Shown here in pieces: positions 49,891 through 63,857 of a DNA stretch of 64,000 nucleotides. The position numbers and the translations under genes are program-made. The notes beneath the pieces were generated by a model. That model made no database searches, had not been told where the DNA came from, and saw only the letters and a program-made list of their open reading frames with translations. Source of the DNA: Orbilia blumenaviensis. Taxonomy: Eukaryota > Ascomycota > Orbiliomycetes > Orbiliales > Orbiliaceae. Location: positions 1,240,001-1,304,000 of the forward strand of contig JAVHNS010000006.1 of NCBI GenBank assembly GCA_036872755.1, given 5' to 3'. How positions within the stretch are numbered: position 1 is the stretch's first letter; every line of letters begins with the position of its first letter.

Positions 49891-52589
49891 AGAATTTTCG
49901 ATACTCTATGAGTAGCTGCCTCACGAAATTTCCTTCCTCTTGGAGTCAACGAATGCTCCACTTCTCATAAACGCCGGAAATGTTATCGCTCGTATCATTT
50001 AGAGTGGGTCTTTGGGCAGGGAAGGGCTGGGTATTAATATGAGAGCCTATAGAACCCGAGTCGTGTTGTATTTTGGTAAAAGCCGACCAACTCAGTTGAC
50101 CGACCACAGGCAATTCGCTACACTAACTCAGTGTATTTGGGTTGTCCGGGGCCGGAATTCGAACGTTAACCCCTTCGAATGTTTGACGATCAGGCCGCGG
50201 TGTAGGTGAACCGAGAAGCCGTGTGAATGGGGTTCTGTCACGTCGAGATCTTCACTGTTTGATTCAGCCTGTAGCCAAGAACTAGGGTTCGAATTTCATA
50301 AATTTTACCCAGCGCAAGTGCATACTAGTGCAAGATAGTTAAGTATCGCCGAGACAGCGGTGAGTGTATTGTATCAGTGTGACCAAAGGGATGTGGAAAC
50401 CATGTCCGATGGGATTTCTGTCAAATAAAGCACTGGTATCATCGGGCACACTTGGGTCGGTTTGAGTGTGAGAATACGAGCCGCGTCGAGTCCCTAGTCG
50501 GAAATCGCACGGTACCCGAATTGATCGTCATGCATAATGGGCATCAAATGGGAAGGTGTGATGTTTTTTTCCACAATTAAGTTATGAGCTAGGACCCCTT
50601 ATAATACAACCATGAGAAACAAATGAGTTGATAGGAGGTTCAACCTTATCCTCGACAGCGGGCTATTGTATAAACGTTATCAGGAGGGCGATCACTTGAT
50701 GTCATTAAGCTGTCAAAACGCCATAAAACCGGTGATTTGATTTAATTGTTCGCCGCCGCAAGGCAAGGAGGCTGCGTTGTGAGTGGCTAATTTTCCCGTC
50801 CCTTGCGAGAGCAACCAAGCTAAGGTAACCTCGCTGAAAAGAGCCACCCCCACACCCTTAATTTCGTGACGGGTTAGGATCCGGGACAGTGGGTTTCAAG
50901 CCGTGTCCCAGGATCTTGGGTATTTTTGCGCGGCAAGCGGCGAGAGGCTTGGATGTTTTTTGTCTAATATAGCTAATCTGGCTGGAGCTTGAGGGTGTGT
51001 GACCCATTCTTCGGAAAACCAAACTCTGGAAACGAAGGCAACCTTCTGCCAGGCCAGAAGCATACAGCGTTTCGGTTAATAACTGGTCATGATTTCGTCA
51101 CGACTTATGTACCTATATCTCAACGACACGAAAGTTTGGGGCCAACTAGGTACCGAGACATCCATACACATGTTCTTCAGAGTGTCTGACAGAGTGCGTG
51201 TCGAAAATCAGAAAGAACACGTGGAACTGGATTTTTCTAGTACACATGTAAGCTTACTACCAAATCTAGGACGGACGCATATGTACTAACGAAATTATAC
51301 AATAATCTGTCGAAGACTGATAAGAGGGAGCGGGATATCGAACATGTATGCGAAATTTGTCCCATCAACAACTCCGCAGCTCTGCGATGGCCAGCCGTTA
51401 CATATTTTGGCCAATGTATGTACAGGTGCATTTCATGATACACAAACAGGTACATATACGCTCATTAAGCTAAGCTATCAGTCTGCCCAGTAAGGGGAAA
51501 AAGACGGACATGCGGGCAAAGAAGCACCTACATATTCTATTATACACCAATCTAGTTGTATCATTTACACCGTGCCCCAGCGCTGAATACGAGGCATGGG
51601 TTTAAGGGGCCTGTGAGGAGAACCGTCCACCGAAATCATGAATTATGTCAGGCCACCCATGGGACCATTAAAGGTCAAATTGTGACATGTCGACTCGGGC
51701 TCAACACTTGCAAAGATACTCACGGCTGCATTAGATTGTGCCGTATTATACTGCCTACTCCATGTCTTGATGTCCTCGACTGTTCCGCTGCGTTGAAATA
51801 CAATGTCAGCACACCCTGTAAGGGTTACAAACGCCTTCTAAAGCAGGCCTATATCAAAAGATAATATTGATAGTAGCTAGTCACGAATTCTGAATTTGTG
51901 GCGAGAAGTCCCGTGTTCCATAGCTTGGTGGAAACATTTGAAATGAAGCATGGTAGGTTACTTACATAACTAAAGGCTGTTGGCACTGTCTTAGGGGATC
52001 GTTTTCATTCTTGGGTGCATTGCAATACGGCAAGCTTGCATTCTTTACAAATCGCTCCCCGAGATAGTTTCAGCCCCGTCTACTGCATTACGTGCATTTA
52101 ACCTTCATCACCATTCGATTCCGGAGGCCGAATGATTCTTGGAAAAACCGTCCTTCCTCTAGCGGTGGCGTGTTAAAGGCTTATGCCAAGGCAGAGGATT
52201 GAGCACTAAGAAGTGAACTAGCTGCCTTCCAGCCTCTTCGGTCCCATTAGGTCATGCAGCTATTCAAACACACAAGGTCTGTTCGTGCCGTGTTGTTTGG
52301 AGTTTGAGCATTTGCGCATCTGCTAGACCGATATCGGGTTTTCCGCTCGACAAAACCAATTAATATGGGTATGAATCCTTAGGACTGCATAAATCGACAA
52401 ATTATAGACGCCAAGATTTAGCGGAGATCGATTGCAAGTCCATCGGCTGGAATCAGGTTCAAGTTCAAGATATCCAGAAAGCCGGCCCAATTGAGCCCAA
52501 ATTTGCTAGACCACAATACGTAACTATATCTGTATACAGGCGTAGCGCCCATTCCATAACATTGCTTTTCGTGGTTGGCCACAAAAGAG

Positions 52590-52617
52590 AAAAAAAAAAA
52601 AAAAAAAGAGAGAGAGA
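52590..52617. repeat. A18 tract plus GA dinucleotide repeat
   Basis: Eighteen A residues followed by about five GA dinucleotides in gene-free DNA. Confidence 0.85.
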
Positions 52618-55600
52618 ATCACAGGTGATGAACAGCCCTCGTCATTAATATTCGAATAGGTTCCTGGGTCGCACAATACAAAGCATTGTACCCCGAATTC
52701 TGGGTTCACTAGAGGGTTTCGTTTGATAGTAGATATTAGTTGAGAATTTATGCATTGTGGCCCAATACTCGTTAGAACGTTCCTGGTTTGTCCAAGCCAT
52801 AGGGTTCTAGACCACACTTCACAAGTTCAGAAGCACCAAGATCTCGGAAGATAGTGGAAAAACCTCAAAAGGGGCCCGGCATGCAGATAAGATTTCCGTG
52901 ACTGAACCCAGACCGCAGACGGGGCTACGTGCATGCGCATACTACCCGACCCGTTTCGGTAAGTGCATGAGTAACCCCGCTCAATCGAGATCTTGAGATC
53001 AACCCGGGTTCAGCTTATCGATACATTCCCGCCAATCTATCGAGTACCCTGCACCAATGCAAAACGATGAAGAGGTCATGGCGACTAAAATACTTCATGT
53101 AAAATAGCCATAGTCGGGGTCCGGAGAAGCTAGCCGAAATCTAGGAGACTGGGAATTGTAGATTTCTGTATCTTTGTCTCAGGGAATCCGGTTGACCGGC
53201 TATCTCGCTCGGGTAGATACGCTGCGGATCGAGCTGCGATCCGATTTCGAAACGATTACCAGAAGGGGCAATGATGCGTAGTATCGGGGCGTAATTAGAT
53301 AATATTCGTGATCGAGGGGAGGCGTCTAAGGAAGGCGGATCTGCAGATGCGGTACATGTATTGCAATATCTCTCAGCCGTGATTGTCTAGATCTGGGTCC
53401 AAGCATCAACATATCTACAAATCAGGCGGTAAGACAGTCCAGATCTCAATACAATGCGGTGGTTGGCGAGGGCTTTGACGAGGGCTAGATAGCAAAAGCG
53501 TAAGTAGCACCGTAGCCCGGGGTGCATCGTTGTGGCATCGGTATAGGACATAACGTGCGAGCTAAAACTGCCCAATGCAAACGTCGATTCCGTGCGCCAG
53601 GGCTCGGGAGACATGTTCCCAGAATCACTATGCATCGAGTTGGTCATGATCCAAGCTGCTAACCCGACCCGAAGGCGTGCGTCTACATTGGGGGGCGGTA
53701 GTGTGCATCGCGGGCCTTGGTTTAGCCATCAGAAAGCTAGTACGTATGACTGGCGTATTAACGCCTCCAACTAGACCAGTAAAGAAATCCGGTAATCCTT
53801 GTACGTGGAAGCATTGCAATGCAATGCATCGGCTCGATCTTTCGACACGATTTTAAAGTTCCGGGAGCTGCCTAAACAAGTATTTAAGTTGCCAGTTAGC
53901 GGATAGCGTGGAATACTTACCCGTTAGCCGGCTCGGATTTGTAGCCACAGGAACTTTATACTTTTGCGATTCTTGGGTTGAGATTCCCGGATTCGAATGA
54001 CCGCCCGGTACATATACGCTATAACATGCATTTGTATCTCCATATACCACAAGGTACCCGGAACCGGGGCGGCGTAAATGCGTTTTGAGCTGCAGAAGCA
54101 CCTAGGTAAACAATAAAGATGTTCGAACCACTACTACCGGCAATATCTATAGATCTAGTAGCTTATCCCAAGATAGTTTCCTCGTGGCGATGACTTGAAG
54201 CATCCGGAAAGCTATCCCGAGCGGTACGTACTAATGTTATAACATCTGGCCGCGACATACATGATGCCTGTACCACCCCCCCAGGGAGACCTTCGTCAAG
54301 TCTGTAGATCTAGATCTTGACAATTTAGTTATAGTGTTCACTACAGTGGCTTTCATTATTTTGAACTTGCATATGCAAATGGATTTCGACGATCAGTTTA
54401 GCTTGGGTACATATTAGGGTTTTGCTTTTCGATCGGCTTAACCTATAGAGATATCACTGCCCCCCTTATTTGAACACGACCTCAAACATTTGGTCCCTGA
54501 GGCTGCAACAGAGGATCCCTGCATGGCAAATTGCTATCTAATACATTCATGTCGGATTGGTGATCGTCAGTCATTGTGGCAAGCTTAGGAGGCGATATTG
54601 CTAGATGGTAATTTAGTGCAATGGTGAACAACCGGTATGCCGATGCTGGTTATGGGGATCGGGGGGGAACTGTACCGGTGTTATAGATGTACTCACACTC
54701 AGCCTGTGCCCGGAGCTATACAATATGAAAGGAGCATAGCACTTTAGGCTGCACATAATATATCTAATATTATACATTCTAAGATGAACATTCACATTTT
54801 GCTTTTACCGTACGGCTGGTGGCCACGTGCATATAATTTGATTTCCATGTTTCTGAAGAGAAGAACCTGGCCCCCTGCTGCCACTCAGGATACTAAATCA
54901 CGTAATTTGGCGTCCTGGTGTTCCCATCTGGGCGTGTGGAGTAATTCAAACCTAATTCATAGGGACAGAATGCTGAAAATGGAATTCTACTTTCCACTAA
55001 CCGATCTATGTATTACTTTAGACTGGTAGGGGTGCTCCATTGAATTACATTATGAATTATCAGGCGTGTTGCAACGTTGGTGTTTTTATTTAACGGAGTA
55101 AGTTGATTGAATTTTACAGTCTCAACATAGTCTAACTTTAAAAATACATGTTTTGACTTAAATCTCTTAACCTACCAGCTTACCTAAGGGTTTAAAATAC
55201 AGTTGCGTAGATATAAGTTAATGATTTTAGACCGTGACCAATGACGGTACTTTAGCAATGCTAGTGAGACAGGTGTACTTAGAGCCTATGGTATTTATGT
55301 ATGTAGACTTGCAAATTCATCAATAAATTCAAATTCCACGTTAGACGCATTATCGTACATGTATACATAGACGTTTTGTTACTGGACGAGACTCATGGGT
55401 GCACAAGACTTTGGATATCACTTTGAACTCAGATTGAAGGATTGATGCCCATGAATAACCTTACGGGGACAAAACAACCACGGAGTCATATTAATGTAGT
55501 GTATATCGCTGATAAAAATTTGAAAACTCGTTGACAGAACTAGTACATGCCTACAAATTCGAATAGGGCAGTCAAGGCTAGATTCCGTAAACCGTAAACC

Positions 55601-57361
55601 GGATGGATACCAAACTAAGCCCCATAACGATTAGAGGTGGGAAAATACACGAGCATTAAGGCCAGTTGTAATGGGGGTGAAGCGCGTGGCGGACTGGTAC
55701 GACTTGCATACACCTCTAGTATACTATGACTTTGCGGATCTGGACCTAGACATGTCATGCACAGTCGATCATGTGTAGCCCTCCTTTCGTGGACTTTGGA
55801 GGATAGTAGAAACGGCTGAGTCGGCTGTATAATAGAGAATATGAAGCCTATAATTAAGGTGCTAAATGTTGTGCACGAGGTTTGCCATGGGTCTGAGATC
55901 ATGATATATGACCTATAAACAAAAACAATATTAGTATCATTATAACAAAGGTACTGCACTGATTTTACGAAAACTTAGGGTGCGCTGTGTTAGCATGTTA
56001 ATATATTACAGACTTGAGCATTGCTGCCTACAAGCTATCTAAGTGTACCCAATTGTAACTGCCTATAGTGCACCGTCGGATTGCTCTGATTAACGTGATA
56101 CCAGGTCTCCCGAATCAGGCAAGAAGAGTTGTGTAACATGTTGGATTTTAAGCGCTCGCAACACAAGGTAAACAAACGTGAGGGATTAGTTTGCTCGCAG
56201 AAATCCCCTCGATCCGGATCGATCCACGAAAGGTAGGTTTGGCTCACCCGAGGTTTTGGGAAATCTGGGGTGCGCTGAGCTTTGGCCTGCTCCAGTTGCT
56301 TGGACTTTTCTTGCAATTTAGACGGTAACGGGTCAGACGGGAAACGAACGATTGCCTTTAGGTCAGTGCGCGTCCCACCACAGCTGTTTCGAAACCAAGA
56401 CTCTATGAGAGGTGCTTCGAGCTGGCGGTTGTTTGGTGTCGAGTGCATAGAAAATCCGTGCTCTGCATTTCAGAAATCCATTTTCGGGATTGTTTTTACA
56501 TGTGAGGCCGAGTATAAGATTGATAAATACGTCAACCGAACCTCTTTGCTTTGGCAGAGGTGCTTCTTGCCATTGAGGCAATAGTAGGGACCTTATATAG
56601 GCTATTTGGACGTAAATCTTGATTATCGCGACGCTGCCAGCCGCAATCTCCCGAAAGGAAAGCTCGTAAATTTATAAACTCCGACCGTTTGAATTGAACA
56701 GCGCTGCAGTCTGTCCGTGAGCAATAGAATGAGGTTTAGTAAGACTTGAAAGGAAGTTAACTAAGAACCGACGCAAGGAAGCGGTTGGACCTGAATTCCC
56801 CGCATTCCTTTCCACCCTCAGGCAAGGCACTGAGCTGAGTTTGGATAGGATAATTAGTGGTGTGCACTTTCTTTCGAAGCTTCCTTCCCCGTTTCACTGC
56901 ACGGCTCGTTAATGTTCGTTACCAGTCGCCACTGTTACCAGTACCAAGGGACGACTCCGACTGATCTCACTAATATTGAGGCCAAGGGGCGCTCTTATTT
57001 GCATTTGCCCTGTTCATGTTCTTCGGTTCAAATTTTTGACCACAACGTCCTACGTCCTCTGCCTGGCCCAGCTGGTGTCACTCTAACATAACCAAGGTTA
57101 ATAATCACTTTGGGGTAACCCCGAATTTCCTCCCCCAGAAAAATCGCCGCGGCAGTTCCGGCCAATTAACTGACAGGCAAACCAAACCAACACTGCGTCT
57201 GCAGAAACCGACCAGACAGTGGCATTTCTCGCTTCTGTGATTCCCGAAATTTTAAGCCATATTGTACCTGCGCTTTTCGGCTTTCCCGTAATCTATCTGA
57301 AGGGAGAAGCGGACTTGCATATCGGCTCTATAGGTAACGGAAATATAGTAGCCGACCAAGC

Positions 57362-60300
57362 ATGGCGAGCCTGGATGGCTCCGATGGCCACGACAGCCCT
57401 GCCACGGCCACGACCGACGATTCACCTGCCGCCCAGATCCAGGTCACACCAATCGTGACCGACCAAATAGTCCCTCCAGACCCGTCATCAGCTTCGTCGA
57501 CTTCTCCAGCGGTTCGTTCAACCACATCGTTTCACGTTTCGAAACGTGCGCCTAAGGCCTGCGGTAATTGCCACCGTCGGAAGGTCCGGTGCGATGCTCA
57601 TTTGAATGCTGATGGCCAACCGTGTTCTTATTGTCGGAGCACTGGTCACGAGTGCGTCCTGCTACCTGGTAGACGCGGAAGGTAAGGCAAACCGGTTCAA
57701 TAACAATATCGCGACGCGCGATATCCCAAGATTTTTTAAGCCGCTGGTTCATCTCTGGTCGTATACTATGTCTACTTTCGGTTCAGAGCCGCCTTACCCG
57801 TCGATTGCACCAGTAGATTGTGCCGCACGCCTCCTGCCGCCGCTTAACCTTCAATTGGAGAATGCTAATTAATTGCATGTCCCGTTTTTGTAGTACGTAC
57901 CAGAAAACCAAGAAGCGGCTAGCTGCACAACAAGCTGCCCTTGCCGCTGGTGGTCAATCCACTTCTTCGTCGCAAAAGCCCTCAAGTTCGGACCAGCGCC
58001 GCCAACGACGGCAATCCGATTCTCGTGTTTCCGGAACGGCGTACCATCCCACCCGATCTATATTATCGCCAAAAGATGGCGAGTCCACTTACACCCCGTT
58101 TCCCCCGCACAAGGACCCGAACTTGGAAATCAATCCCTCCTTGAGCGACGAGCATGTCTGGGTTCAGTTTCTGGATAAGGTCCATGATAGCTCCGGGACC
58201 GGACCGGTTGGCCTCGAGCAACAACTTACTGCTCAGAACCCCCCTCCCAATTTCCGTCCTCGTGCAGACGACTATCAGCAGACCCGTGAGAGTTCCACTG
58301 ATCGCGAACAAGAAGGCAAACGGCAAGTTCTGATATTCAATGGAGAAACAGCTCTAGACGGCGCTGTTCCAACTATCGCTGGATTGCAAAGGATGCCGAA
58401 CGCCAATACTGCTACCCTCGATCCCCGTTTGGATTCGTCGTTGTCTCTCAACCATGTTCCTTCTTTCACTCCGCCCCCAAGCTGGACGACCGTCGCTAGC
58501 AGAGCACATATTACGGATTTGAAGATATTACCTGATGATGATGTGTTGTACATTCTTGATCATAAGAAAGTCAACATCTTCCCGCCGATTGAGCTTTGCG
58601 ACAAGCTGCTCCACACATTCTTTTGTTATATATATCCCCATCTACCTCTATTAAATCGACCGTCGTTTATCCGAGGTTATAAAAAAATGATGTCTGGTGA
58701 AGGAACCTACTCCCTGTTCTTGATGCACGCGGTGTTGTATGCGGCTACTTACCATGCTCCGACGGAAGTACTGAAGCAATGCGGGTTCGAGAATCGTCTC
58801 ACTGCTCGGGCTTATTTCTTTTCACGAGCTAAATTATTACATATGATGGATGGAGAGAAGGAGCACTTGTATACTATTCAGGGTTGCACCCTTATGAGTA
58901 TGTGGTGGACCCGATATGAAGAGGAAAAGGAAACAAGGTTTTGGTTACAAGCCGCTGTACTGCTTAGCCAACGGATGGGCATGCATCGTTCGATCCGCTC
59001 GGGCTGGGGACTCGGAGCTAGTGAACGGCGGATGTGGAAACGGATATGGTGGACACTATACGTATGTTCAACAGCTTTGGAAGTAAGGAGGGTTAAATAC
59101 TAACCTAGATGATAGAGCCGAGATCACATTACAGCGTCGAGTCTTGGGAAGCCCAGCTTGATAAGACTTAGTGATTGTGATGTGAGTGACCTGGAAGAAG
59201 ATGACTTCGTAGAGAACTGGGGAAGCACGAAACCTGAGGACATAGCTGCGATTTGCCCGCCTCAGCAAGCTGTCACAATCAAATATGTTATCGAAATCGC
59301 CAAGTTGGGGAAAATTTGTAAGTTTGCCTTTTTGCATATTATGCACTAGAACGAGGCTAACCGTCCCATGTGGTAAAATAGACGAAAGGATTGCATCTGT
59401 GCAATACTCATGCACCCACCGCCCTTCGAATAAGGACCTTGACGACCTCGCGAGCGATCTTGCAGATTGGAAGAACAATCTCCCACCTGAACTTTCGACC
59501 CTCCGTTACGACGAGATGCGGACATGGACATCAGAAAACTTCTGGCCAATACTGCTTCAGCTTGTCCACGACCGCGCAGTATCTATGCATTACCGTCCAC
59601 GCTGCTCGTTGCCGAAAGGTCGCACTTCATGGGAGAGTGAAAATTCTTCAACAGACGAAGAAACGTTGATCAAGGAGAGAGAGAAGGCTAGAAAGGCTGT
59701 CGTTAGTGCCGCTAGCAATACCTTTAGACTCACTGAAGATCTCTTAAGACATGATTTATTGAAATACGCTCCCGCTGCTGTGTAAGCCTTGTAGCCCCCC
59801 GAACTTTGTACCACCTTATACTAACAATGGGCCCCAGACAAACGCCACTATTCATCGCCATGATCGTTTACGCCGAGGAAATAAAACTAGCTCCAGAAGG
59901 CTCAACCCGTCACAGCCTTGCTACCAACAAAATAAACGTGGGCATGATGGCGCTCGGCGAGCTACGGAAAATCTGGGCCGCTTCTTCGTGGACATTCCGC
60001 CTCTTCGAGTTCATCATCAAGAACAAATTTGTCGGAATTGGGAAACCAGATGTATCCGTCGGTGGTGGAGCCGGCCTTCCTCCAGATGTGGCCAGTCATA
60101 CAGGGCTCAACCCCCACAATCCGCATGGCGGAATGCACCCCGTCGATGATGCGGATGTGTGTAACACACATGCTGGAATTCCGGAGCTAGCGATTGACCC
60201 ACAACTCGCTGGTGAGGGCGGGCAGACTGCTGTTCCGCCTGCTGGTGTACATCACCAAATACCAAATTCCGCGACACCAACTCCAGGTGGTCCGATGTCT

Positions 60301-60711
60301 GGTGGCCAACCTGTCTTCTGGAATACTGGAAATCACGAAACTCTAAGCCCTGATGCCGCTGGTCATGTAATGTGGGCTGGACAGCATTCTGATATGATGG
60401 GTCATCCACCTGGACCTGACGGATGGGGTGGTTATGGAATGGGGATGGGCGGTCCCAGTGGTCAAAGTGGTGAGGACGCCGGCGGGTTTGATCTCACCTG
60501 GCTGGCAATGAGTGGGTTAGCTGGGGATATGCCGTTCCACCATGAAGGCGGTCCGGTTACAGGTGGTGGGGGTGTTCTTGGGTATAACGGAGCCCCAGAT
60601 ATTGCAAAAATGGCTGGCGGTTCCCTTAACCCTGCTAAGATGGGAGCAACCGCCATTGATCTCTGGAATATCTTGGGACTTGGTGGCAGTAACTCGTTTA
60701 GTAATTTCTAA
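57362..60711 (+). CDS. Zn(II)2Cys6 transcription factor, CTF1/FarA-like
   Basis: A five-exon model: 57362-57681, 57894-59061, 59116-59317, 59382-59781, 59838-60711; 987 residues. Exon 1 carries the zinc cluster CX2CX6CX10CX2CX6C (Cys 67-98, in KACGNCHRRKVRC); the CX10C loop is longer than usual. The first intron (212 nt) lies just after the cluster. Exon 2 continues into TYQKTKKRLAAQQAAL, a possible coiled-coil linker. The fungal-specific regulator domain (about residues 325-620) shows FPPIELCDKLLHTFFCYIYPHLPLLNRP, WLQAAVLLSQRMGMHR and, across the second intron, RDHITASSLGKPSLIR plus DCDVSDLEEDDF. Acceptor 59115 was chosen because only it restores this block. The C-terminal 220 residues are Gly/Pro/His-rich and likely an activation region. 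Layout and length resemble the cutinase/fatty-acid regulators CTF1 and FarA/FarB, but I would not assign the target from this alone. A monooxygenase follows on the same strand. Confidence 0.88.
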
Positions 60712-61672
60712 ATGGGTACGGCTTTTATATCGATTTTTATGATATTGTGTTACTGGAGTTGGTTTATAAATGTTATATCTTAGTCGTTTTGCTATAAAGG
60801 TGTATTTACTGGAGTTTTCTTTTCTTTTCTGGGAAGCTGGAATATGCTTAAAGGTACACTGTACTCATGCTGTTTGCTGGGAGTTTAACTTGCAGCGCTT
60901 GTCGTACACCGTTAGTTTGGGTATTCAGCATTGAATGGCGCGATTTATTTTAGTATATACAGCTTATTCAGACTCCGAGCTCCCAAAAGTTTCATTTTTT
61001 CGTCCTATATTCCGAATCTCTTCCAACTCCAGACCAACATTATTTCCCCTTAGAATGCGAATATGCATGTTATTTCACACTGGTTAGTCGCATGTCGTCC
61101 GTAGTCATCATTCGATATGCATATCTTCGGAATGCAAAGATCGAAAAAGTTTAATATCATAATCCCTGATTTCCGACAGAAGTGGACCTAAAGAAACGCC
61201 GCTGACATCTTAAGTCGAAAGAACCCTTGCTGCCCCCATGTCATTTCAGGCATGTAATAGTCTCTTACTAAGGCGGCGCTTGATTAGACAAGCAGCTTAT
61301 CAAGACCTTGTGTCAAATAGGATGGCAGTCCCCGCAAAACCACACCCCGCAGAATCCCCACTTGGTGAGGAGAACAAGACACTCTTACTAAGGTTTCTTA
61401 TACATCTTTGTCGGTAGTTTGTTTCGGGCCGAAACGCAGGGTGCATTGACCATCGGCTGGGCCAATCGACGGCGGTCAATTATCAACACCCAAATTGGCG
61501 AAATAGTGAGATATCGGAGGATCTATAAGTATAAGCCGCGGCAAATACGTATGACACAGTATCCAGTTCTAGAATTATCGTTCCCATATATAAGCATTTC
61601 TTGAAGCTTGCCAATAAGGAATATATTATTGTGTAGACCTTTGTTGCATTTTCCAACAACAGCAACGCAAAA
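60712..61672. other. intergenic: terminator of regulator and promoter of monooxygenase
   Basis: 960 nt between two same-strand genes. No coding potential is visible. A pyrimidine- and A-rich stretch just upstream of 61673 (CCAACAACAGCAACGCAAAA) is a typical fungal 5' UTR. Confidence 0.55.
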
Positions 61673-63857
61673 ATGACGCTTGCAGCCGATTCAGAGGTCG
61701 ATGTCCTAATCGTTGGTGCTGGGCCAGCAGGTAAGCTTGAATAGATCATAGAGCTGGAGGAGATTTACTAGCATATTTTATTGACTAATTATTGATGAAA
61801 TTAATGATAGGGTTAATGCTGGCTACATGGCTGTCACAGCTCCAGATTAAGACGAGGATCATTGATAAAAGGTCTACAAAGATTATGGCCGGCCAGGCAG
61901 ACGGCTTCCAATGCCGAACCCTTGAGATTCTGGATAGCTTTGGAATTGATAGAGTCTGGAAAGAATCAAACCACATGCTCGAGGTATCTTTCTGGAATCC
62001 AGATGAAAATGGTGTGATTCGACGCAGCGCGAGGGCACCAGACACTCCTAAAGGGCTGAGTCGATTCACGGAGAGTGTACTCCATCAAGGTTGGTTTGCG
62101 TTATACCGGTGGCTCAATGATCATGGGGATGATAGCATTGAATAATTAACAAGCACAATTTAAATTATAGGAAGAATGGAACGTTTTTTTCTTGACCACC
62201 TGAAGGAAACAGGCGACCGAGTTCGTGTGGAACGGCCTATCGTCCCATCCTTACTCCAGGTTGATGAACCCGAGATCAACAATCCAAGTGCCCACCCGGT
62301 AACTTTAAAAATCCAACATCTTACCGATGAGCAGGCAACTCCAAGTCAGGGCAATAATATCCCAAACGGCCTCTTTCGTTCAAATCTTACTGCTGACGAC
62401 ACCGATGACCTGATACGAAAGTCATCTGGAAAAGAAGGTACCGAGGAAACTATCAAGGCCAAATATGTGGTTGGCTGCGATGGCGCTCATAGCTGGACGA
62501 GAAAGCAACTTGGTTTTAAAATGGAAGGAGAACATACAGAGATTATCTGGGGAGTTCTGGATGTCGTCCCAATCACTGATTTCCCAGATATCAGGGTGCG
62601 TTGTTTGATTCATTCTGCCAGCTCAGGTTCTTTGATGGTAATTCCAAGGGAGAAACGGGTTGTTCGACTTTATATTCAGCTCAAGGAGGTTGGGGCCGGC
62701 GGAGGGGCGGTAGATCGGTCAAAGGTTACACCGGAACAAATTTTAAAGGCTGCGCAGAAGATCATTGCTCCGTACAAGCTGGACTATGAGCAGTGCGATT
62801 GGTTCACTGCATATCAGATTGCACAAAGAGTATCAGATGGATTTGAGAAGTTCAATAGGATCTTTTTGGCTGGTGATGCAGTCCGTAAGTTTGTTCATGT
62901 AGCTAACCAAGCTAATTCGGAAACGACGTTAACAATGCCGCTTTCTATGACTTAGACACACATAGTCCTAAGGCTGGACAAGGCCAGAACGTCTCGCTGC
63001 AAGATTCCTACAATCTAGGGTGGAAAATCGGAATGGTGGCCCGAGGACAAGCCAGCTCAGAGATCCTCAAAACGTACGCCACAGAACGCCAGCAAATCGC
63101 AAGGGATCTAATCGCATTCGACCAGAAATTTTCGAAGCTATTTTCAGGCCGACCGGCAAAGGATGTATCTGACGAAACCGGTATCAGCTTGGAAGAGTTT
63201 CGAAATGTTTTCCACCAGGGAGCTGTGTTCGCTGCTGGGTTAAGCGTGGATTACGGTCCGAATATCTTAGTCGTTAAGGAGGATGAGGGCAAAGAGGGCA
63301 CAGTCAGATGCAGGCCCGATTTAGCAAATAAACTCAAGATTGGGATGCGGCTTCCCAGCCACAAGATCGTAAATCAATCAGATGCGCTCGCTATCGAACT
63401 TCAAAAGCTTCTTCCCTCGGATGGACGGTTTCGGCTGATTGTCTTCTCCGGCGATATTTCGAAGCCAGAAATATACTCCCGCTACGAGAAGCTCGGAGAA
63501 TACTTGTCATCAAAGGACTCAGTGGTTTCATTGTATACCCCGCAGAATAGTCCTCGGGATTCTGTTCTCGAAGTGCTCACTATACACTCGGCGAAGCGGA
63601 CGGATATCGAGCTCCAGTCGTTACCAGAGGCCTTTCACCCCCTCGATAAATCAAAGGGTTGGGATTACTGGAAGGTCTACGCAGACGACGAGAGTTATCA
63701 CGAAGGTCATGGGCAAGTTTATGAGAACTTTGGGATTGATAGGGATGAAGGCTGTATCGTGGTGGTTAGGCCTGATGGATATGTTGCCGCCACGGTTGCT
63801 GTGGCAGATACGAAGAGCCTCGAGGCTTATTTTGAGAGATTTATGATTAAATTATAG
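61673..63857 (+). CDS. phenol 2-monooxygenase-like FAD monooxygenase
   Basis: A four-exon model: 61673-61730, 61811-62089, 62171-62884, 62956-63857; 650 residues, close to the roughly 665 of fungal phenol hydroxylases. The short first exon carries the FAD dinucleotide motif VLIVGAGPAG (residues 11-20), split from LMLATWL by an 80-nt intron. The central DG motif is YVVGCDGAHSWTRKQLG and the second FAD motif is FLAGDAVHTHSPKAGQGQN (about residues 344-362), rebuilt by the third intron. The C-terminal 190 residues (VRCRPDLANKLKIGMRLPSHKI... to DGYVAATVAV) match the thioredoxin-like dimerisation domain of phenol hydroxylases. The enzyme should use NAD(P)H and O2 to hydroxylate an aromatic ring in the cytosol. 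No intradiol dioxygenase follows within the window. A same-strand Zn2Cys6 gene lies upstream. The exact substrate is unknown. Confidence 0.92.

Larger units (their letters stand above)
49093..57361. other. 8.3-kb gene-poor region
   Basis: No frame has a domain, signal peptide or defendable splice chain. The start holds the 3' UTR of the 7TM gene and the last kilobase the promoter of the second regulator. It contains a T13 run (49786-49798), a TACA repeat (49859-49890), an A18 run followed by GA repeats (52590-52617) and several TTCGAA-containing tRNA-B-box-like words that do not fold as tRNAs. A minus-strand frame at 56035-56448 (137 codons) has no recognisable motif. Confidence 0.5.

Noticed and set aside
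50140..50300. GTTCGAAT-type words resembling tRNA B boxes
   Set aside because: The T stems do not pair and the A-to-B spacing is too short; they cannot be called tRNAs.
56035..56448. Minus-strand frame of 137 codons
   Set aside because: No recognisable domain, signal peptide or neighbouring exon.
57606..57872. 88-codon plus-strand frame inside the second regulator
   Set aside because: It overlaps the zinc-cluster exon in another frame and then the 212-nt intron; it is a shadow frame.
59068..59110. Donor GTAAGG at 59092 extending exon 2 of the second regulator
   Set aside because: It leaves the wrong phase and loses the conserved RDHITASSLGKP block; the TAC-GTATGT donor at 59062 keeps it.
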